Positions 21,067-31,178 are shown, numbered from the stretch's first letter. The stretch is 64,000 nt of DNA from Stutzerimonas stutzeri (GCF_000219605.1 NC_015740.1:992001-1056000), one strand, 5' to 3'. The notes: generated from the sequence alone by a model not told the origin. Made by a program: numbers and translations.

Positions 21067-21150
21067 GTCGGTACTGCGGCCATGGGAGCAGGCTCGGAAG
21101 GCCCATCTACAGCTCAACAGCTCATTAAAGGTGCGCCTCCTCGCCAGTTC
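21067..21150. repeat. Intergenic palindromic repeat, copy 2 (degenerate)
   Basis: CAGGCTCGGAA at 21089-21099, a core CATCTACAGCT, and CCTCCTCGCCAGTT near 21137-21150 align with the intact element at 20093-20167, including the flanking CGTCGGT at 21067. The inverted arms are eroded and there is an internal insertion. The copies bracket hisG. Confidence 0.5.
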
Positions 21151-21239
21151 TGCCCAGCATTGCTTTAGCGCGCGAGACGCTGCACAGGTCTCGAAAGCCA
21201 GTTTGTCGATCCGAAGCCCAGCCAACCATGAGGCCCACC

Positions 21240-22547
21240 ATGACCGCTCCTTCCGCCATTCGCCGACTCAACGCTGCCGATGCCGACTTTGCCCGTCATC
21301 TGGACCATCTGCTGAGCTGGGAAAGTGTTTCTGATGACGGTGTGAACGAGCGGGTCCTCGAGATCATCAAGGCCGTGCGCGAGCGTGGTGATGCAGCGGT
21401 TGTCGAGCTGACCCAGCGCTTCGATGCTCTGGAAGTCGCCTCCATGGCGGACCTGATCCTGCCGCGCGCGCGCCTGGAGCAGGCGCTCGAGCGGATCACG
21501 CCAGCGCAGCGCGAGGCCCTGGAGATCGCCGCCGAGCGCGTACGCAGCTATCACGAGCGGCAGAAACAGGACTCCTGGACCTACACCGAGGCCGACGGCA
21601 CGGTGCTCGGTCAGAAGGTCACCCCGCTGGATCGCGCCGGCCTCTACGTGCCGGGCGGCAAGGCTTCCTACCCATCTTCAGTGCTGATGAATGCCATCCC
21701 GGCCAAGGTCGCCGGCGTGCCCGAGGTGGTCATGGTGGTGCCCACACCGCGCGGCGAGGTCAATGAGCTCGTGCTGGCTGCTGCCTGCATCGCTGGCGTA
21801 GACCGCGTCTTCACCATTGGCGGTGCGCAGGCCGTCGCAGCATTGGCCTATGGCACGGAGAGCGTACCGCCGGTGGACAAGATCGTCGGCCCGGGCAATA
21901 TCTACGTCGCCACGGCCAAGCGCCACGTGTTCGGCAAGGTCGGCATCGACATGATCGCCGGGCCGTCGGAAATTCTCGTGGTCTGCGATGGCCAGACCGA
22001 TCCGGACTGGATCGCCATGGACCTGTTCTCCCAGGCCGAACACGACGAGGATGCGCAGTCGATCCTGGTCAGCCCGGACGCCGCTTTCCTCGATCGCGTC
22101 GCCGAGAGCATTGCCCGTCTGCTGCCGACCCTGGAGCGCGCCGACATCGCTCGCACCTCCATCGAGGGCCGCGGCGCGCTGATCCAGGTGGCCGACATGC
22201 AGCAGGCCATCGAGGTGGCCAACCGCATCGCCCCTGAGCACCTGGAACTTTCGGTCGCCGAGCCGGAACAATGGCTGCCGCAGATTCGTCATGCCGGTGC
22301 GATCTTCATGGGACGCTACACCGCCGAGGCGCTGGGTGATTACTGCGCAGGGCCCAACCACGTGCTGCCGACCTCCGGCACCGCGCGCTTTTCCTCGCCG
22401 CTGGGCGTTTACGACTTCCAGAAGCGCTCGTCGATCATCAATTGCTCGGCCGAGGGCGCTTCGGCGCTGGGCAAGGTGGCATCGGTTCTGGCCCGTGGTG
22501 AATCGCTGACCGCTCACGCGCGCAGCGCCGAGTACCGGATCAAGTAA
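21240..22547 (+). CDS. hisD: Histidinol dehydrogenase HisD
   Basis: A 435-residue zinc enzyme performing the last two oxidations of histidine synthesis. Family signature [18 protein letters not shown] and [12 protein letters not shown] are present, as is the C-terminal Zn/substrate region [18 protein letters not shown] at 21240 ([10 protein letters not shown]) is preferred because GAGG precedes it at a proper distance; an in-frame ATG at 21228 has no evident ribosome binding site. About 290 nt separate it from hisG. Confidence 0.97.
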   Translation: MTAPSAIRRLNAADADFARHLDHLLSWESVSDDGVNERVLEIIKAVRERGDAAVVELTQRFDALEVASMADLILPRARLEQALERITPAQREALEIAAERVRSYHERQKQDSWTYTEADGTVLGQKVTPLDRAGLYVPGGKASYPSSVLMNAIPAKVAGVPEVVMVVPTPRGEVNELVLAAACIAGVDRVFTIGGAQAVAALAYGTESVPPVDKIVGPGNIYVATAKRHVFGKVGIDMIAGPSEILVVCDGQTDPDWIAMDLFSQAEHDEDAQSILVSPDAAFLDRVAESIARLLPTLERADIARTSIEGRGALIQVADMQQAIEVANRIAPEHLELSVAEPEQWLPQIRHAGAIFMGRYTAEALGDYCAGPNHVLPTSGTARFSSPLGVYDFQKRSSIINCSAEGASALGKVASVLARGESLTAHARSAEYRIK

Positions 22548-22595
22548 GCCGTAAGGTGGGAGCGAGGCCGCCGGCCCCTTCCGCCTGATGTCACT

Positions 22596-22626
22596 GGTGG
22601 AAAGCGTCACGCGATTTCCACCCTAC
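22596..22626 (-). repeat. Solitary REP element between hisD and hisC
   Basis: GGTGGAAA (22596-22603) and TTTCCACC (22615-22622) form an 8-bp stem with extra inner GCG/CGC pairing. On the minus strand it is preceded by GTAG (complement of 22623-22626), the hallmark foot of GTAG-type REPs. Its stem sequence differs from the REPs near the RAYT gene at 29 kb, so it belongs to another REP class. Confidence 0.65.
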
Positions 22627-22659
22627 GCCAAGCAGATCGAATTCGAGGAGAGAAGGGCG

Positions 22660-23706
22660 GTGAGCAAATTCTGGAGCCCCTTCGTCAAGGACCTGGTGCC
22701 CTATGTGCCGGGCGAGCAGCCCAAGTTGAGCAAGCTGGTCAAGCTCAACACCAACGAGAATCCCTATGGCCCGTCGCCGCGGGCAATCGCCGCCATGCAG
22801 GCGGAAATCAACGACGGCCTGCGGCTGTATCCTGACCCCAACGGCGAGCGCCTGAAGCAGGCTGTAGCGGACTACTACGGTGTGCAGATGGCGCAGGTGT
22901 TCGTCGGCAACGGCTCGGACGAAGTGCTGGCGCATGCCTTTCACGGCCTGTTCCAGCATGGCCGCCCGCTGCTGTTTCCGGACGTGACATACAGCTTCTA
23001 CCCGGTCTATTGCGGCCTGTACGGCATCGACTACCAAGCCGTTGCGCTGAACGAGCAGTTCCAGATCGACGTGGCGGATTATCAGCGGCCGAACGGCGGC
23101 ATCATCTTTCCCAACCCGAACGCCCCGACTGGTTGCCTGCTGCCGCTTGAGGCTATCGAGCGATTGCTGCAGGCCAATAGCGAGTCCGTCGTGCTGGTCG
23201 ACGAGGCCTATGTGGACTTCGGTGGCGAGTCGGCGATTGCGCTGGTCGATTGCTACCCGAACCTGCTGGTCACCCAGACGCTTTCCAAGTCACGCTCGCT
23301 GGCCGGCCTGCGGGTCGGCCTGGCGGTAGGACATCCGGACCTGATCGAGGCGCTGGAGCGGATCAAGAACAGCTTCAACTCCTACCCGCTGGACCGCATC
23401 GCCATCGCCGGCGCGGCTGCAGCGTTCGCGGATCGTGAGTATTTCGAGCAGACCTGCCGGCAGGTCATCGCCAGCCGCGAGGCGGTGGTGGCGGCGCTTC
23501 ACGAGCGCGGCTTCGAGGTGCTGCCGTCGGCGGCGAACTTCATTTTCGCGCGTCACCCTCAGCGCGACGCCGCCGCCATCGCCGCAGCGCTGCGCGAGCA
23601 GGGCGTGATCGTGCGTCACTTCAAGCAGCCGCGAATCGAGCAGTTCCTGCGCATCACCATCGGCACGCCGGAACAGAACCAGGCTCTGCTCGAGGCGCTC
23701 GGCTAA
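22660..23706 (+). CDS. hisC: Histidinol-phosphate aminotransferase HisC
   Basis: A 348-residue class-II fold-type I PLP aminotransferase. The PLP lysine is Lys210 in [15 protein letters not shown] at 22660 ([12 protein letters not shown]) was chosen: it follows GAGGAGAGAAGG and gives the usual length. The frame stays open upstream to an ATG at 22588, but that extension is the translation of the REP element at 22596-22626 and is probably not made. Confidence 0.95.
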   Translation: MSKFWSPFVKDLVPYVPGEQPKLSKLVKLNTNENPYGPSPRAIAAMQAEINDGLRLYPDPNGERLKQAVADYYGVQMAQVFVGNGSDEVLAHAFHGLFQHGRPLLFPDVTYSFYPVYCGLYGIDYQAVALNEQFQIDVADYQRPNGGIIFPNPNAPTGCLLPLEAIERLLQANSESVVLVDEAYVDFGGESAIALVDCYPNLLVTQTLSKSRSLAGLRVGLAVGHPDLIEALERIKNSFNSYPLDRIAIAGAAAAFADREYFEQTCRQVIASREAVVAALHERGFEVLPSAANFIFARHPQRDAAAIAAALREQGVIVRHFKQPRIEQFLRITIGTPEQNQALLEALG

Positions 23707-23752
23707 CGCAGGGCGGGCGCGTCCTCCGGTGGTTTTTCGGGGGCGTCCCGGG

Positions 23753-24904
23753 TTACTTCGGCGCCACTGGCGGGCGCATGCCCACTTCCGCCGTCAACGT
23801 CAGCGGTTTGCCGTTGCGCAGAATGTCGATATCGATCTTCTCGCCTGGGCGGGCGCGGGCAACCTGGTTCATCGAGCTGCGTCCGTCGGCCGACTGTACG
23901 CCGTCGATGCTCAGGATCAGGTCGCCCGGCTGCAGCCCGGCACGAGCAGCCGGACCGTCGCGGTAAACGCCCGCGACGACGATGCCCGGGCGGCCTTCCT
24001 GGCCGAACGACTCGGCAAGCTCCTGGGTCAGCGATTGCACCTCCACGCCGAGCCAGCCGCGAATAACCTGGCCGTGTTCGATGATCGATTTCATCACCTC
24101 CAGCGCAAGCTTCACCGGGATGGCGAATCCGATGCCCTGCGAACCGCCGGACTCGGAAATGATGGCGGTGTTGATGCCGATCAGGTTGCCTCCGGCATCC
24201 ACCAGCGCGCCACCCGAGTTGCCACGGTTGATCGCAGCATCGGTCTGGATGAAGTCCTCGTAGGTATTGAGGCCCAGCTGGTTGCGACCGGTGGCGCTGA
24301 TGATGCCCATGGTGACGGTCTGCCCGACGCCGAAGGGGTTGCCTATCGCCAGGGTGACGTCGCCTACGCGAATGCGGTCGGAATGGCCGAGCGTGATGGC
24401 GGGCAGGTCGGCCAGGTCGATCTTGAGCACGGCGAGGTCGGTTTCCGGATCGCTGCCGATCACCCGGGCCAAGGTTTCGCGGCCGTCCTTGAGCGCTACC
24501 ACGATCTGCTCAGCGTTGGCCGTCACATGGTTGTTCGTGAGCAGGTAGCCTTCCGAACTCATGATCACCGCTGAGCCGAGGCTGGACTCCATCCGCCGCT
24601 GCCTTGGCAGGTTGTCGCTGAAGAAGCGCTGGAACAGGGGATCCTTGGATAGCGGCGGCTGCTGCTCGGTCTTTTCGATAACCTTTGTGGTGTACAGGTT
24701 GGCAACGGCCGGTGCGGCCCCGGCCACGGCATTGGCGTAGGAGTACGGACCCTGCTGCGGCGCGGCGGCCACCAGCGGCGCCTGTTGCAGGCCGAGGTCG
24801 TGCTCCTTGAGTCCTACCAGCTGCGGATAACGCTGGATGATCAGCAGTGCTACGAGTAGACCGACCAGCAGCGGCCAGCCGAGGAAACGCAGGGCATTGA
24901 ACAT
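23753..24904 (-). CDS. algW: Periplasmic serine protease AlgW (DegS-like)
   Basis: A 383-residue protein with an N-terminal membrane anchor (about residues 9-24), a trypsin-like domain with catalytic His126 (TNNHVTA), Asp156 (ETDLAVL) and Ser230 (RGNSGGAL), and one C-terminal PDZ domain. In Pseudomonas AlgW cleaves the anti-sigma factor MucA in response to misfolded envelope proteins, activating AlgU. It is convergent with hisC, the conserved location. Confidence 0.95.
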   Translation of the reverse strand: MFNALRFLGWPLLVGLLVALLIIQRYPQLVGLKEHDLGLQQAPLVAAAPQQGPYSYANAVAGAAPAVANLYTTKVIEKTEQQPPLSKDPLFQRFFSDNLPRQRRMESSLGSAVIMSSEGYLLTNNHVTANAEQIVVALKDGRETLARVIGSDPETDLAVLKIDLADLPAITLGHSDRIRVGDVTLAIGNPFGVGQTVTMGIISATGRNQLGLNTYEDFIQTDAAINRGNSGGALVDAGGNLIGINTAIISESGGSQGIGFAIPVKLALEVMKSIIEHGQVIRGWLGVEVQSLTQELAESFGQEGRPGIVVAGVYRDGPAARAGLQPGDLILSIDGVQSADGRSSMNQVARARPGEKIDIDILRNGKPLTLTAEVGMRPPVAPK

Positions 24905-25057
24905 CGCGCGGGAGTCCGGACAGAGTTGCGGGCATGGGGAGTGCCCCTTAAGGTGGCGGCATTATACGAAGCTGTGACCGAAATGCAGCTTCATCCGTAA
25001 GATCGATTCGGTCGCGCTGTTCGACTGCTGCGCGCCGGCTGCGACGAAGGGGAACCC

Positions 25058-25816
25058 ATGCCAGTAGCACTCACCACCCTGGTACAGGAGGCGGACCGGT
25101 TTCTCGATGCCGCCAGGATCGCCGATTACTGCCCCAACGGACTGCAGGTCGAAGGGCGGCCGCAGGTCGCCCGGATCGTCAGCGGCGTGACCGCCAGCCA
25201 GGCACTCCTGGACGCTGCGGTCCAAGCACAGGCGGATGTGGTGCTGGTGCATCATGGCTACTTCTGGAAGAACGAGGACGCCCGTGTCGTGGGCATGAAA
25301 CAGCGCCGCCTGAAAACCCTGCTGAGCCACGATATTTCGCTGCTGGCCTACCATCTGCCCCTGGATGTGCATCCTGATGTGGGCAACAACGTGCAGCTGG
25401 CCGCCCTGCTTGGTCTGAGCGTCGAGGGGCCGCTGGAGCCCGGTAATCCGCGGTCGGTCGGCCTGGTCGGCTCGCTGCCCGAGTCGCTGGCACCGGGCGA
25501 GTTCAAGGCGAGGATCGGACAGGCGTTGGGCCGCGAGCCGCTGATGGTCGACGGGCACAGGCCGATCCAGCGCGTGGCCTGGTGTACCGGCGCGGCCCAG
25601 GGTTATATCGAGCAGGCAGTGGCCGCCGGGGTGGATGCCTATATCACCGGAGAGATTTCCGAGCCCACCGCACATGTCGCGCGGGAGAACGGCCTCAGCT
25701 TCTTCGCCGCCGGTCATCACGCCACAGAGCGATACGGGGTGCGTGCGCTGGGCGAGTACCTTGCCCGGCATTTCGGCATCGAGCACCGCTTCATCGATTG
25801 CGACAATCCGGCCTGA
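25058..25816 (+). CDS. NIF3-like dinuclear metal centre protein
   Basis: A 252-residue YbgI/NIF3 family protein. The metal-ligand histidines appear in VLVHHGYFWK and AGHHATERYGV. Family members form toroidal hexamers with a dinuclear metal site; a GTP cyclohydrolase-like activity has been proposed but physiological function is unsettled. The ATG follows AAGGGGAAC. Divergent from algW. Confidence 0.9.
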   Translation: MPVALTTLVQEADRFLDAARIADYCPNGLQVEGRPQVARIVSGVTASQALLDAAVQAQADVVLVHHGYFWKNEDARVVGMKQRRLKTLLSHDISLLAYHLPLDVHPDVGNNVQLAALLGLSVEGPLEPGNPRSVGLVGSLPESLAPGEFKARIGQALGREPLMVDGHRPIQRVAWCTGAAQGYIEQAVAAGVDAYITGEISEPTAHVARENGLSFFAAGHHATERYGVRALGEYLARHFGIEHRFIDCDNPA

Positions 25817-25903
25817 GCCGATCCGCACTGTCGCATCACCGTGCTTCCGGCGCCTGCCATTTGCCTGCGTCGGAGCGGCTTCGAGTCGGTATAAATCTAT
25901 AGC

Positions 25904-25934
25904 TTTTAGGTCTAAAAGGCGGCCTGATTAGAAT
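25904..25934 (+). promoter_or_regulatory. Candidate regulatory region of cysD-cysNC
   Basis: A perfect TTTTAG-GT-CTAAAA inverted repeat lies at 25904-25917, followed by a possible -10 TAGAAT at 25929-25934 with no good -35. A weak -35 with AT-rich upstream DNA is what an activator-dependent CysB promoter would look like. CysB binding is inferred from the genes, not from a clear consensus. Confidence 0.4.
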
Positions 25935-26004
25935 CTATGGCCGTGTTAGAGTTGCGCCCAATTCACGGCCGTCTGGCCGTCAACCTGCAAAATCGTGAGT
26001 AGCC

Positions 26005-26922
26005 ATGGTCGACAAACTGACGCATCTGAAACAGCTGGAGGCGGAAAGCATCCATATCATTCGCGAGGTTGCTGCGGAGTTCGGCAACCCGGTGATGCTC
26101 TATTCCATTGGCAAGGATTCGGCCGTGATGCTGCACCTGGCGCGCAAGGCCTTCTTCCCGGGCAAGCTGCCGTTTCCTGTGCTGCATGTCGATACACGCT
26201 GGAAATTCCAGGAGATGTACCGTTTCCGCGAGAAGATGGTCAGCGAGATGGGGTTGGACCTGATCACCCACATCAACCCGGACGGTGTGGCGCAGGACAT
26301 GAACCCCTTCACCTATGGCAGCGCCAAGCACACCGATGTGATGAAGACCGAGGGCCTCAAGCAGGCGCTGGACAAGTACGGCTTCGACGCCGCCTTCGGT
26401 GGTGCTCGCCGCGACGAGGAAAAGTCCCGCGCCAAGGAGCGCGTCTACTCCTTCCGTGACAGCAAGCACCGCTGGGACCCGAAGAATCAGCGCCCCGAGC
26501 TGTGGAACCTGTACAACGGCAAGGTGAAGAAGGGCGAGTCCATCCGTGTGTTCCCGCTGTCGAACTGGACCGAGCTGGACATCTGGCAGTACATCTATCT
26601 GGAGCAGATCCCGATCGTGCCGCTGTACTTCGCTGCCGAGCGCGAAGTGGTCGAGCTCAATGGCACCCTGGTGATGATCGATGACGAGCGAATCCTCAGC
26701 TACCTCACGCCCGAACAGAAGGCGAGCATCCACAAGAAGATGGTGCGTTTCCGCACCCTCGGCTGCTACCCGCTGACCGGTGCGGTCGAGTCCACCGCAA
26801 CCACGCTGCCGGAGATCATCCAGGAAATGCTCCTGACCCGGACCTCCGAACGCCAGGGCCGCGTCATCGACCACGACGCCACGGGCTCGATGGAAGAAAA
26901 GAAACGCCAGGGTTACTTCTAA
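26005..26922 (+). CDS. cysD: Sulfate adenylyltransferase subunit CysD
   Basis: A 305-residue ATP-PPi-loop enzyme ([13 protein letters not shown] motif near residue 33). With the GTPase CysN it makes adenosine-5'-phosphosulfate from sulfate and ATP. The C-terminus [10 protein letters not shown] is typical. cysNC follows after 11 nt with AAGGAAACGC before its start. Confidence 0.98.
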   Translation: MVDKLTHLKQLEAESIHIIREVAAEFGNPVMLYSIGKDSAVMLHLARKAFFPGKLPFPVLHVDTRWKFQEMYRFREKMVSEMGLDLITHINPDGVAQDMNPFTYGSAKHTDVMKTEGLKQALDKYGFDAAFGGARRDEEKSRAKERVYSFRDSKHRWDPKNQRPELWNLYNGKVKKGESIRVFPLSNWTELDIWQYIYLEQIPIVPLYFAAEREVVELNGTLVMIDDERILSYLTPEQKASIHKKMVRFRTLGCYPLTGAVESTATTLPEIIQEMLLTRTSERQGRVIDHDATGSMEEKKRQGYF

Positions 26923-26933
26923 GGAAACGCATC

Positions 26934-28832
26934 ATGAGTCACCAATCCGATCTGATCAGCGAGGACATCCTCGCCTACCTGGCGCAACACGAGCGCAAGG
27001 AACTGCTGCGTTTCCTGACCTGCGGCAACGTCGATGACGGCAAGAGCACGCTGATCGGCCGCCTGCTGCACGACTCGAAGATGATCTACGAGGACCACCT
27101 CGAAGCCATCACCCGCGACTCGAAGAAGGTCGGCACTACCGGCGAAGACGTCGATCTGGCGCTGCTGGTGGATGGCCTGCAGGCCGAGCGCGAGCAGGGC
27201 ATCACCATCGATGTGGCGTACCGTTATTTTTCCACCGCCAAGCGCAAGTTCATCATTGCCGATACTCCTGGCCACGAGCAGTACACCCGCAACATGGCCA
27301 CCGGCGCGTCCACCTGCGACCTGGCGATCATTCTGGTCGATGCGCGCTATGGCGTGCAGACCCAGACCAAGCGTCACAGCTTCATCACCTCGCTGCTGGG
27401 CATCAAGCACATCGTCGTCGCCATCAACAAGATGGACCTGATGAACTTCGATCAGGACGTGTTCGAGCGCATCAAGGCCGACTACCTGGCATTCGCCGAG
27501 CGTATCGAGCTGAAGCCGTCGTCCCTGCACTTCGTGCCGATGTCGGCGCTCAAGGGCGATAACGTGGTCAATCGCAGCGAGCGTGCGCCCTGGTACCAGG
27601 GCCAGTCGCTGATGGAGATTCTCGAGAGTGTCGAGATCGCAGGGGACCGCAACTTCGATGATCTGCGCTTCCCGGTGCAGTACGTCAATCGCCCCAACCT
27701 CAACTTCCGCGGTTTCGCCGGGACCCTGGCGAGCGGCATCGTGCGCAAGGGCGACGAGATCGCCGTGCTGCCGTCCGGCAAGACCAGTCGAGTCAAGTCC
27801 ATCGTCACCTTCGATGGTGAACTCGAGCAGGCGACCCCTGGCGAGGCTGTCACCCTGACGCTGGAAGACGAGATCGACGTTTCCCGCGGCGACATGCTGG
27901 TGCATGCCGACAGCCGCCCGCGTATCGCCGACAGCTTCGAGGCGATGCTGGTGTGGATGGGCGAAGAGCCGATGCTGCCGGGCAAGAAATACGACATCAA
28001 GCGCGCTACCAGTTACGTGCCGGGCTCCATCGCAAGCATCAGCCATAAGGTGGATGTGAACACGCTGGAGAAGGGCGCTGCGAGTAGCCTTCAGCTCAAC
28101 GAGATCGGCAAGGTCAAGGTCAGCCTGGACGCGCCGATCGCTCTGGACGGCTACGCACAGAACCGCACCACCGGTGCCTTCATCGTCATCGATCGCCTCA
28201 CTAATGGCACCGTCGGCGCCGGCATGATCATCGCCGACCCGGTTGCCCATGGATCGGGCGGTCATCACGGTGCGCTGGCGCATGTTTCAACGGAAGAGCG
28301 CGCCACACGCTTCGGTCAGCAGCCGGCAACCGTGCTGTTCACCGGGCTTTCCGGCGCCGGCAAGAGCACCCTGGCCTATGCGGTGGAGCGCAAGTTGTTC
28401 GATATGGGGCGTGCGGTTTACGTCCTCGACGGCCAGAACCTGCGCCACGACCTGAACAAAGGCCTGCCGCAGGATCGCGCCGGCCGCACCGAAAACTGGC
28501 GCCGTGCCGCCAATGTGGCACGTCAGTTCAACGAGGCAGGCCTCCTAACGCTCGCCGCATTTGTCGCTCCAGATGCCGAAGGTCGCGAACAGGCCAAGGC
28601 GCTGATCGGCACCGATCGGGCTATCACCGTTTATGTCCAGGCTTCACCGCAGGCCTGCCAGCAGCGCGATCCGCAGGGGTTGTACGCGGCAGGCGGCGAC
28701 AACATCCCGGGCGAGTCCTTCCCCTATGATGTGCCGGTGAATGCTGATCTGGTGATCGACACGGAGTCGCTTACGGTGGAAGAAAGTGCCAAACAGGTGA
28801 TTGATCTGCTGCGCAAGCGTGGCGCTATCTAA
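26934..28832 (+). CDS. cysNC: Bifunctional CysNC: sulfate adenylyltransferase GTPase and APS kinase
   Basis: A 632-residue fusion. The N-terminal EF-Tu-like GTPase has [26 protein letters not shown] and NKMD; the middle has beta-barrel domains; the C-terminal APS kinase has Walker [10 protein letters not shown] near residue 471 and the FISPFR-like region is AAFVAPD. The fusion couples sulfate activation and phosphorylation to PAPS and is the standard form in Pseudomonas. In APS kinases the serine of the FISPFR loop is the phosphorylated residue; here it is an alanine, so turnover may differ. Confidence 0.96.
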   Translation: MSHQSDLISEDILAYLAQHERKELLRFLTCGNVDDGKSTLIGRLLHDSKMIYEDHLEAITRDSKKVGTTGEDVDLALLVDGLQAEREQGITIDVAYRYFSTAKRKFIIADTPGHEQYTRNMATGASTCDLAIILVDARYGVQTQTKRHSFITSLLGIKHIVVAINKMDLMNFDQDVFERIKADYLAFAERIELKPSSLHFVPMSALKGDNVVNRSERAPWYQGQSLMEILESVEIAGDRNFDDLRFPVQYVNRPNLNFRGFAGTLASGIVRKGDEIAVLPSGKTSRVKSIVTFDGELEQATPGEAVTLTLEDEIDVSRGDMLVHADSRPRIADSFEAMLVWMGEEPMLPGKKYDIKRATSYVPGSIASISHKVDVNTLEKGAASSLQLNEIGKVKVSLDAPIALDGYAQNRTTGAFIVIDRLTNGTVGAGMIIADPVAHGSGGHHGALAHVSTEERATRFGQQPATVLFTGLSGAGKSTLAYAVERKLFDMGRAVYVLDGQNLRHDLNKGLPQDRAGRTENWRRAANVARQFNEAGLLTLAAFVAPDAEGREQAKALIGTDRAITVYVQASPQACQQRDPQGLYAAGGDNIPGESFPYDVPVNADLVIDTESLTVEESAKQVIDLLRKRGAI

Positions 28833-28855
28833 GCGAGCAATCTGTGGAAACGATG

Positions 28856-28885
28856 ACGCCCTGCCCCTGCAGGGCGTTTTTGTTT
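28856..28885 (+). terminator. Rho-independent terminator of cysD-cysNC
   Basis: ACGCCCTGC (28856-28864), a CCCT loop and GCAGGGCGT (28869-28877) form a 9-bp perfect stem followed by TTTTGTTT. It lies 24 nt after the cysNC stop codon. Confidence 0.88.
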
Positions 28886-28922
28886 GAGTCGGTTACCGCC
28901 TCCCCGCAAATGCCAAGCAGGC

Positions 28923-29043
28923 GTAGGTTGGAATAGCCGAAGGCGAATTCCGACGTTCGAAATGCGGGTACGGTTATGGTATCGGCCGGAGGGCGTGCCA
29001 TTCGCGGTAACGATGGAATCGCCTCTGGCGATTCCATCCTACG
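28923..29043. repeat. REP pair (BIME) downstream of the RAYT gene
   Basis: A plus-oriented REP at 28923-28960 (GTAGGTTGGAATAGCC...) and an inverted REP at about 29015-29043 (hairpin GGAATCGCCTCTGGCGATTCC, then the inverted GTAG foot CTAC at 29039-29042). The pair borders the 3' end of the RAYT gene, and the RAYT stop codon lies inside the second REP. Confidence 0.85.
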
Positions 29044-29593
29044 AAAAGCGATCCGCCATACCTCGCTCATTTCCCGGCACGAGAAGCTTCGCGTCGCCCG
29101 CCCAATCTGCAGGGTACAGCCCAGCACGCACGTCACGATGAAAGCTCGAATAGGGCCAGTCCCCTACGCGTCGAACCAGGCCATGTTTGAGTGGATTTAC
29201 ATACACATAATCCACATGACGCCGGAGGTCGGTTTCGTTACGGATGAGATGTTCCCAATAACGCCGCTGCCAGATTCCACGCTCGCCTCGCTGCAGGCGC
29301 ACGGCTGACCGATATTCGTCAGGAGGCAAGGCGCGGCTGAAGAACGTCTTGATCAAGCGCCAACGCAGGGGATAGGCCGCGTCACCCGGCGGCAGTGTCC
29401 AGACACAATGCATATGCTCGGGCAGTACCACCCAGGCATCGATGGTAAACGGATGGAGTCGATGCACGCGTCGGACCGAAGTTCGAAGCAGATCGATATG
29501 CCGGACCAGTAGATCATTACCGCGGCGCTGCAAAAGGTTGACGGTGAAAAACCAGCTCGCGCCTGGAGCCAGGGCTCGACGATAGTTAGGCAT
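29039..29593 (-). CDS. rayT: REP-associated tyrosine transposase (RAYT)
   Basis: A 184-residue Y1/IS200-like transposase. The HUH motif is HMH in LPEHMHCVW and the likely catalytic tyrosine lies in HVDYVYVNPLKHG, the RAYT signature. RAYTs bind and process REP sequences with a GTAG foot and are domesticated single-copy genes thought to disperse REPs. Start ATG (complement of 29591-29593) gives MPNYRRAL, the usual RAYT N-terminus. REP pairs flank it on both sides (28923-29043 and from 29675), exactly the expected setting. The last seven codons are contributed by REP sequence. Confidence 0.93.
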   Translation of the reverse strand: MPNYRRALAPGASWFFTVNLLQRRGNDLLVRHIDLLRTSVRRVHRLHPFTIDAWVVLPEHMHCVWTLPPGDAAYPLRWRLIKTFFSRALPPDEYRSAVRLQRGERGIWQRRYWEHLIRNETDLRRHVDYVYVNPLKHGLVRRVGDWPYSSFHRDVRAGLYPADWAGDAKLLVPGNERGMADRFS

Positions 29594-30034
29594 CCTTGCC
29601 TCTCCGACATATTCATGGACCCGAAGTGTAGGCGGGATCAATCGGCAGCGATGTGGCCCATTCGCGGTAACGACGGAAGCGCCTTTGGCGATTCCATCCT
29701 ACGAAAGCCAATTTGCCGTCCCGCGATGCCCAGCCAACGTAGGTTGGATTAGCCAAAGGCGTAATCCGACGTTCGAGAGGGTCCGGGCGATGGAGGTGCT
29801 TGGCCGGGCGGACGTGGCCCATGCCGCGGCAACCGATGGAAGCGCCATACGAACCGCAACCAACGCCCGGTCAACGTAGGTTGGAATAGCCGAAGGCGTA
29901 TTCCGACGTTCGGGAGGGTCGTACCGCGGTGAGGTGTTTGGCCGAGAGGACGTGGCCTATGTCGCGGCAACCGACGGATGCGCCTCCGGCGATTCCATCA
30001 TTCGAAAAGCGATCCGCCGCACCGCGGGTGGCCA

Positions 30035-30142
30035 CAAACAGCAAAATGCCCCGCACGAAGGCGAGGCGTTTAGTTTGCAATGGCGGGTGCTGTAGGTCGC
30101 AATGAATGACGGATTACGCTTCGTTAATCCATCTTACGAATT
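30035..30142. repeat. Duplicated terminator-plus-REP block, copy 1
   Basis: A 108-bp block starting CAAACAGCAAAATGCC and ending in the REP GGATTACGCTTCG...TTACGAATT is repeated almost exactly at 31142-31250. It carries the same GC-rich hairpin that could terminate pilA from copy 2. The copies bracket the core of the REP array. Confidence 0.8.
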
Positions 30143-30380
30143 ACAGGGCTAATCCACCTTACGAATCGATCCGCCTTACCGCGTTAGCCGAAGGCGTAAT
30201 CCTACGTTCGAGAGGGTGGGTGCGGTTGCGGTGTTGGACGGTGGATGCAGCCGGTTCGCGGCAAACGACGGAAGCGCCTCTGGCGATTCCATCATACGAA
30301 GGTGAACCGCCGTACCGCGATGCCCACCGCCGTACCGCGGTTCGGAAAAACGATCCGACGATCCGCGACGCCCAGTCAAC

Positions 30381-31047
30381 GTAGGTTGGATTAGCCGAAG
30401 GCGTAATCCGACGTTCGAGTGGGTTGGCGCGGTTGCGGTGTTGGGCGGTGGATGCAGCCGATTCGCGGTAACCGACGGAAGCGCCTTCGGCGATTCCATC
30501 ATACGGAAAGTGATCCGCCATACCGCGATTACGGAAAGCGGTTCGCCGCCCGCGATGCCCAGGCAACGTAGGTTGGATTAGCCGAAGGCGTAATCCGACG
30601 TTCGAGTGGGTAGGTGCGGTTGCGGTGTTGAGTGGTGGATGCAGCCGGTTCGCGGTAAACGATGGAAGCGCCTTCGGCGATTCCATCATACGGAAAGCGT
30701 TTCGCCGCTCCGCGATGTCCAGGCAACGTAGGTTGGATTAGCCGAAGGCGCAATCCGACGTTCGAGTGAGTGGGTGCGGTTGCGGTGTTGGGTGGTGGAT
30801 GCAGTTGGTTCGCGGTAACCGATGGAAGCGCCTTTGGCGATTCCATCATACGAAAAGCGATGCGTCGATCCGCGATGTCCAGCCAACGTAGGTTGGATTA
30901 GCCGAAGGCGTAATCCGACATTCGAGTGGGTGGGTGCGGTTGCGGTGTTGGGCGGTGGATGCAGCCGATTCGCGGTAACCGACGGAAGCGCCTTCGGCGA
31001 TTCCATCATACGGAAAGTGATCCGCCATACCGCGATGGACGATGGAT
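30381..31047. repeat. Tandem REP-containing repeat, period 160-187 bp
   Basis: Four head-to-tail units start at 30381, 30568, 30728 and 30888. The last two intervals are exactly 160 bp and the first is 187 bp owing to a 27-bp insertion near 30529. Each unit contains a plus REP, a conserved spacer (GGTGCGGTTGCGGTGTTG) and an inverted REP. The 101 bp at 30429-30529 are identical to 30936-31036 although intervening units differ, pointing to block duplication or gene conversion. Confidence 0.88.
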
Positions 31048-31141
31048 ATCGCCGTTTCGTGGCAAACGACGGAAGCGCCTTCGGCGATTCCATCATACGG
31101 AAAGCGATCCGTCATACCGCGATGCATCGATTCGCCACCTC

Positions 31142-31178
31142 CAAACAGCAAAACGCCCCGCACGAAGGCGAGGCGTTT
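31142..31178 (-). terminator. Candidate terminator of pilA
   Basis: On the minus strand AAACGCC TCGC...GCG GGGCGTTT forms a hairpin followed by TTTTGCTGTTTG. It lies about 120 nt after the pilA stop codon, beyond a REP hairpin at 31219-31248. It is part of block copy 2 (31142-31250) of the duplicated sequence also found at 30035-30142. Confidence 0.55.

Noticed and set aside
30381..31047. Regularly spaced repeats suggesting a CRISPR array
   Set aside because: The period is 160-187 bp and the spacers are themselves conserved; REP hairpins with GTAG feet explain the structure. No cas genes are present.
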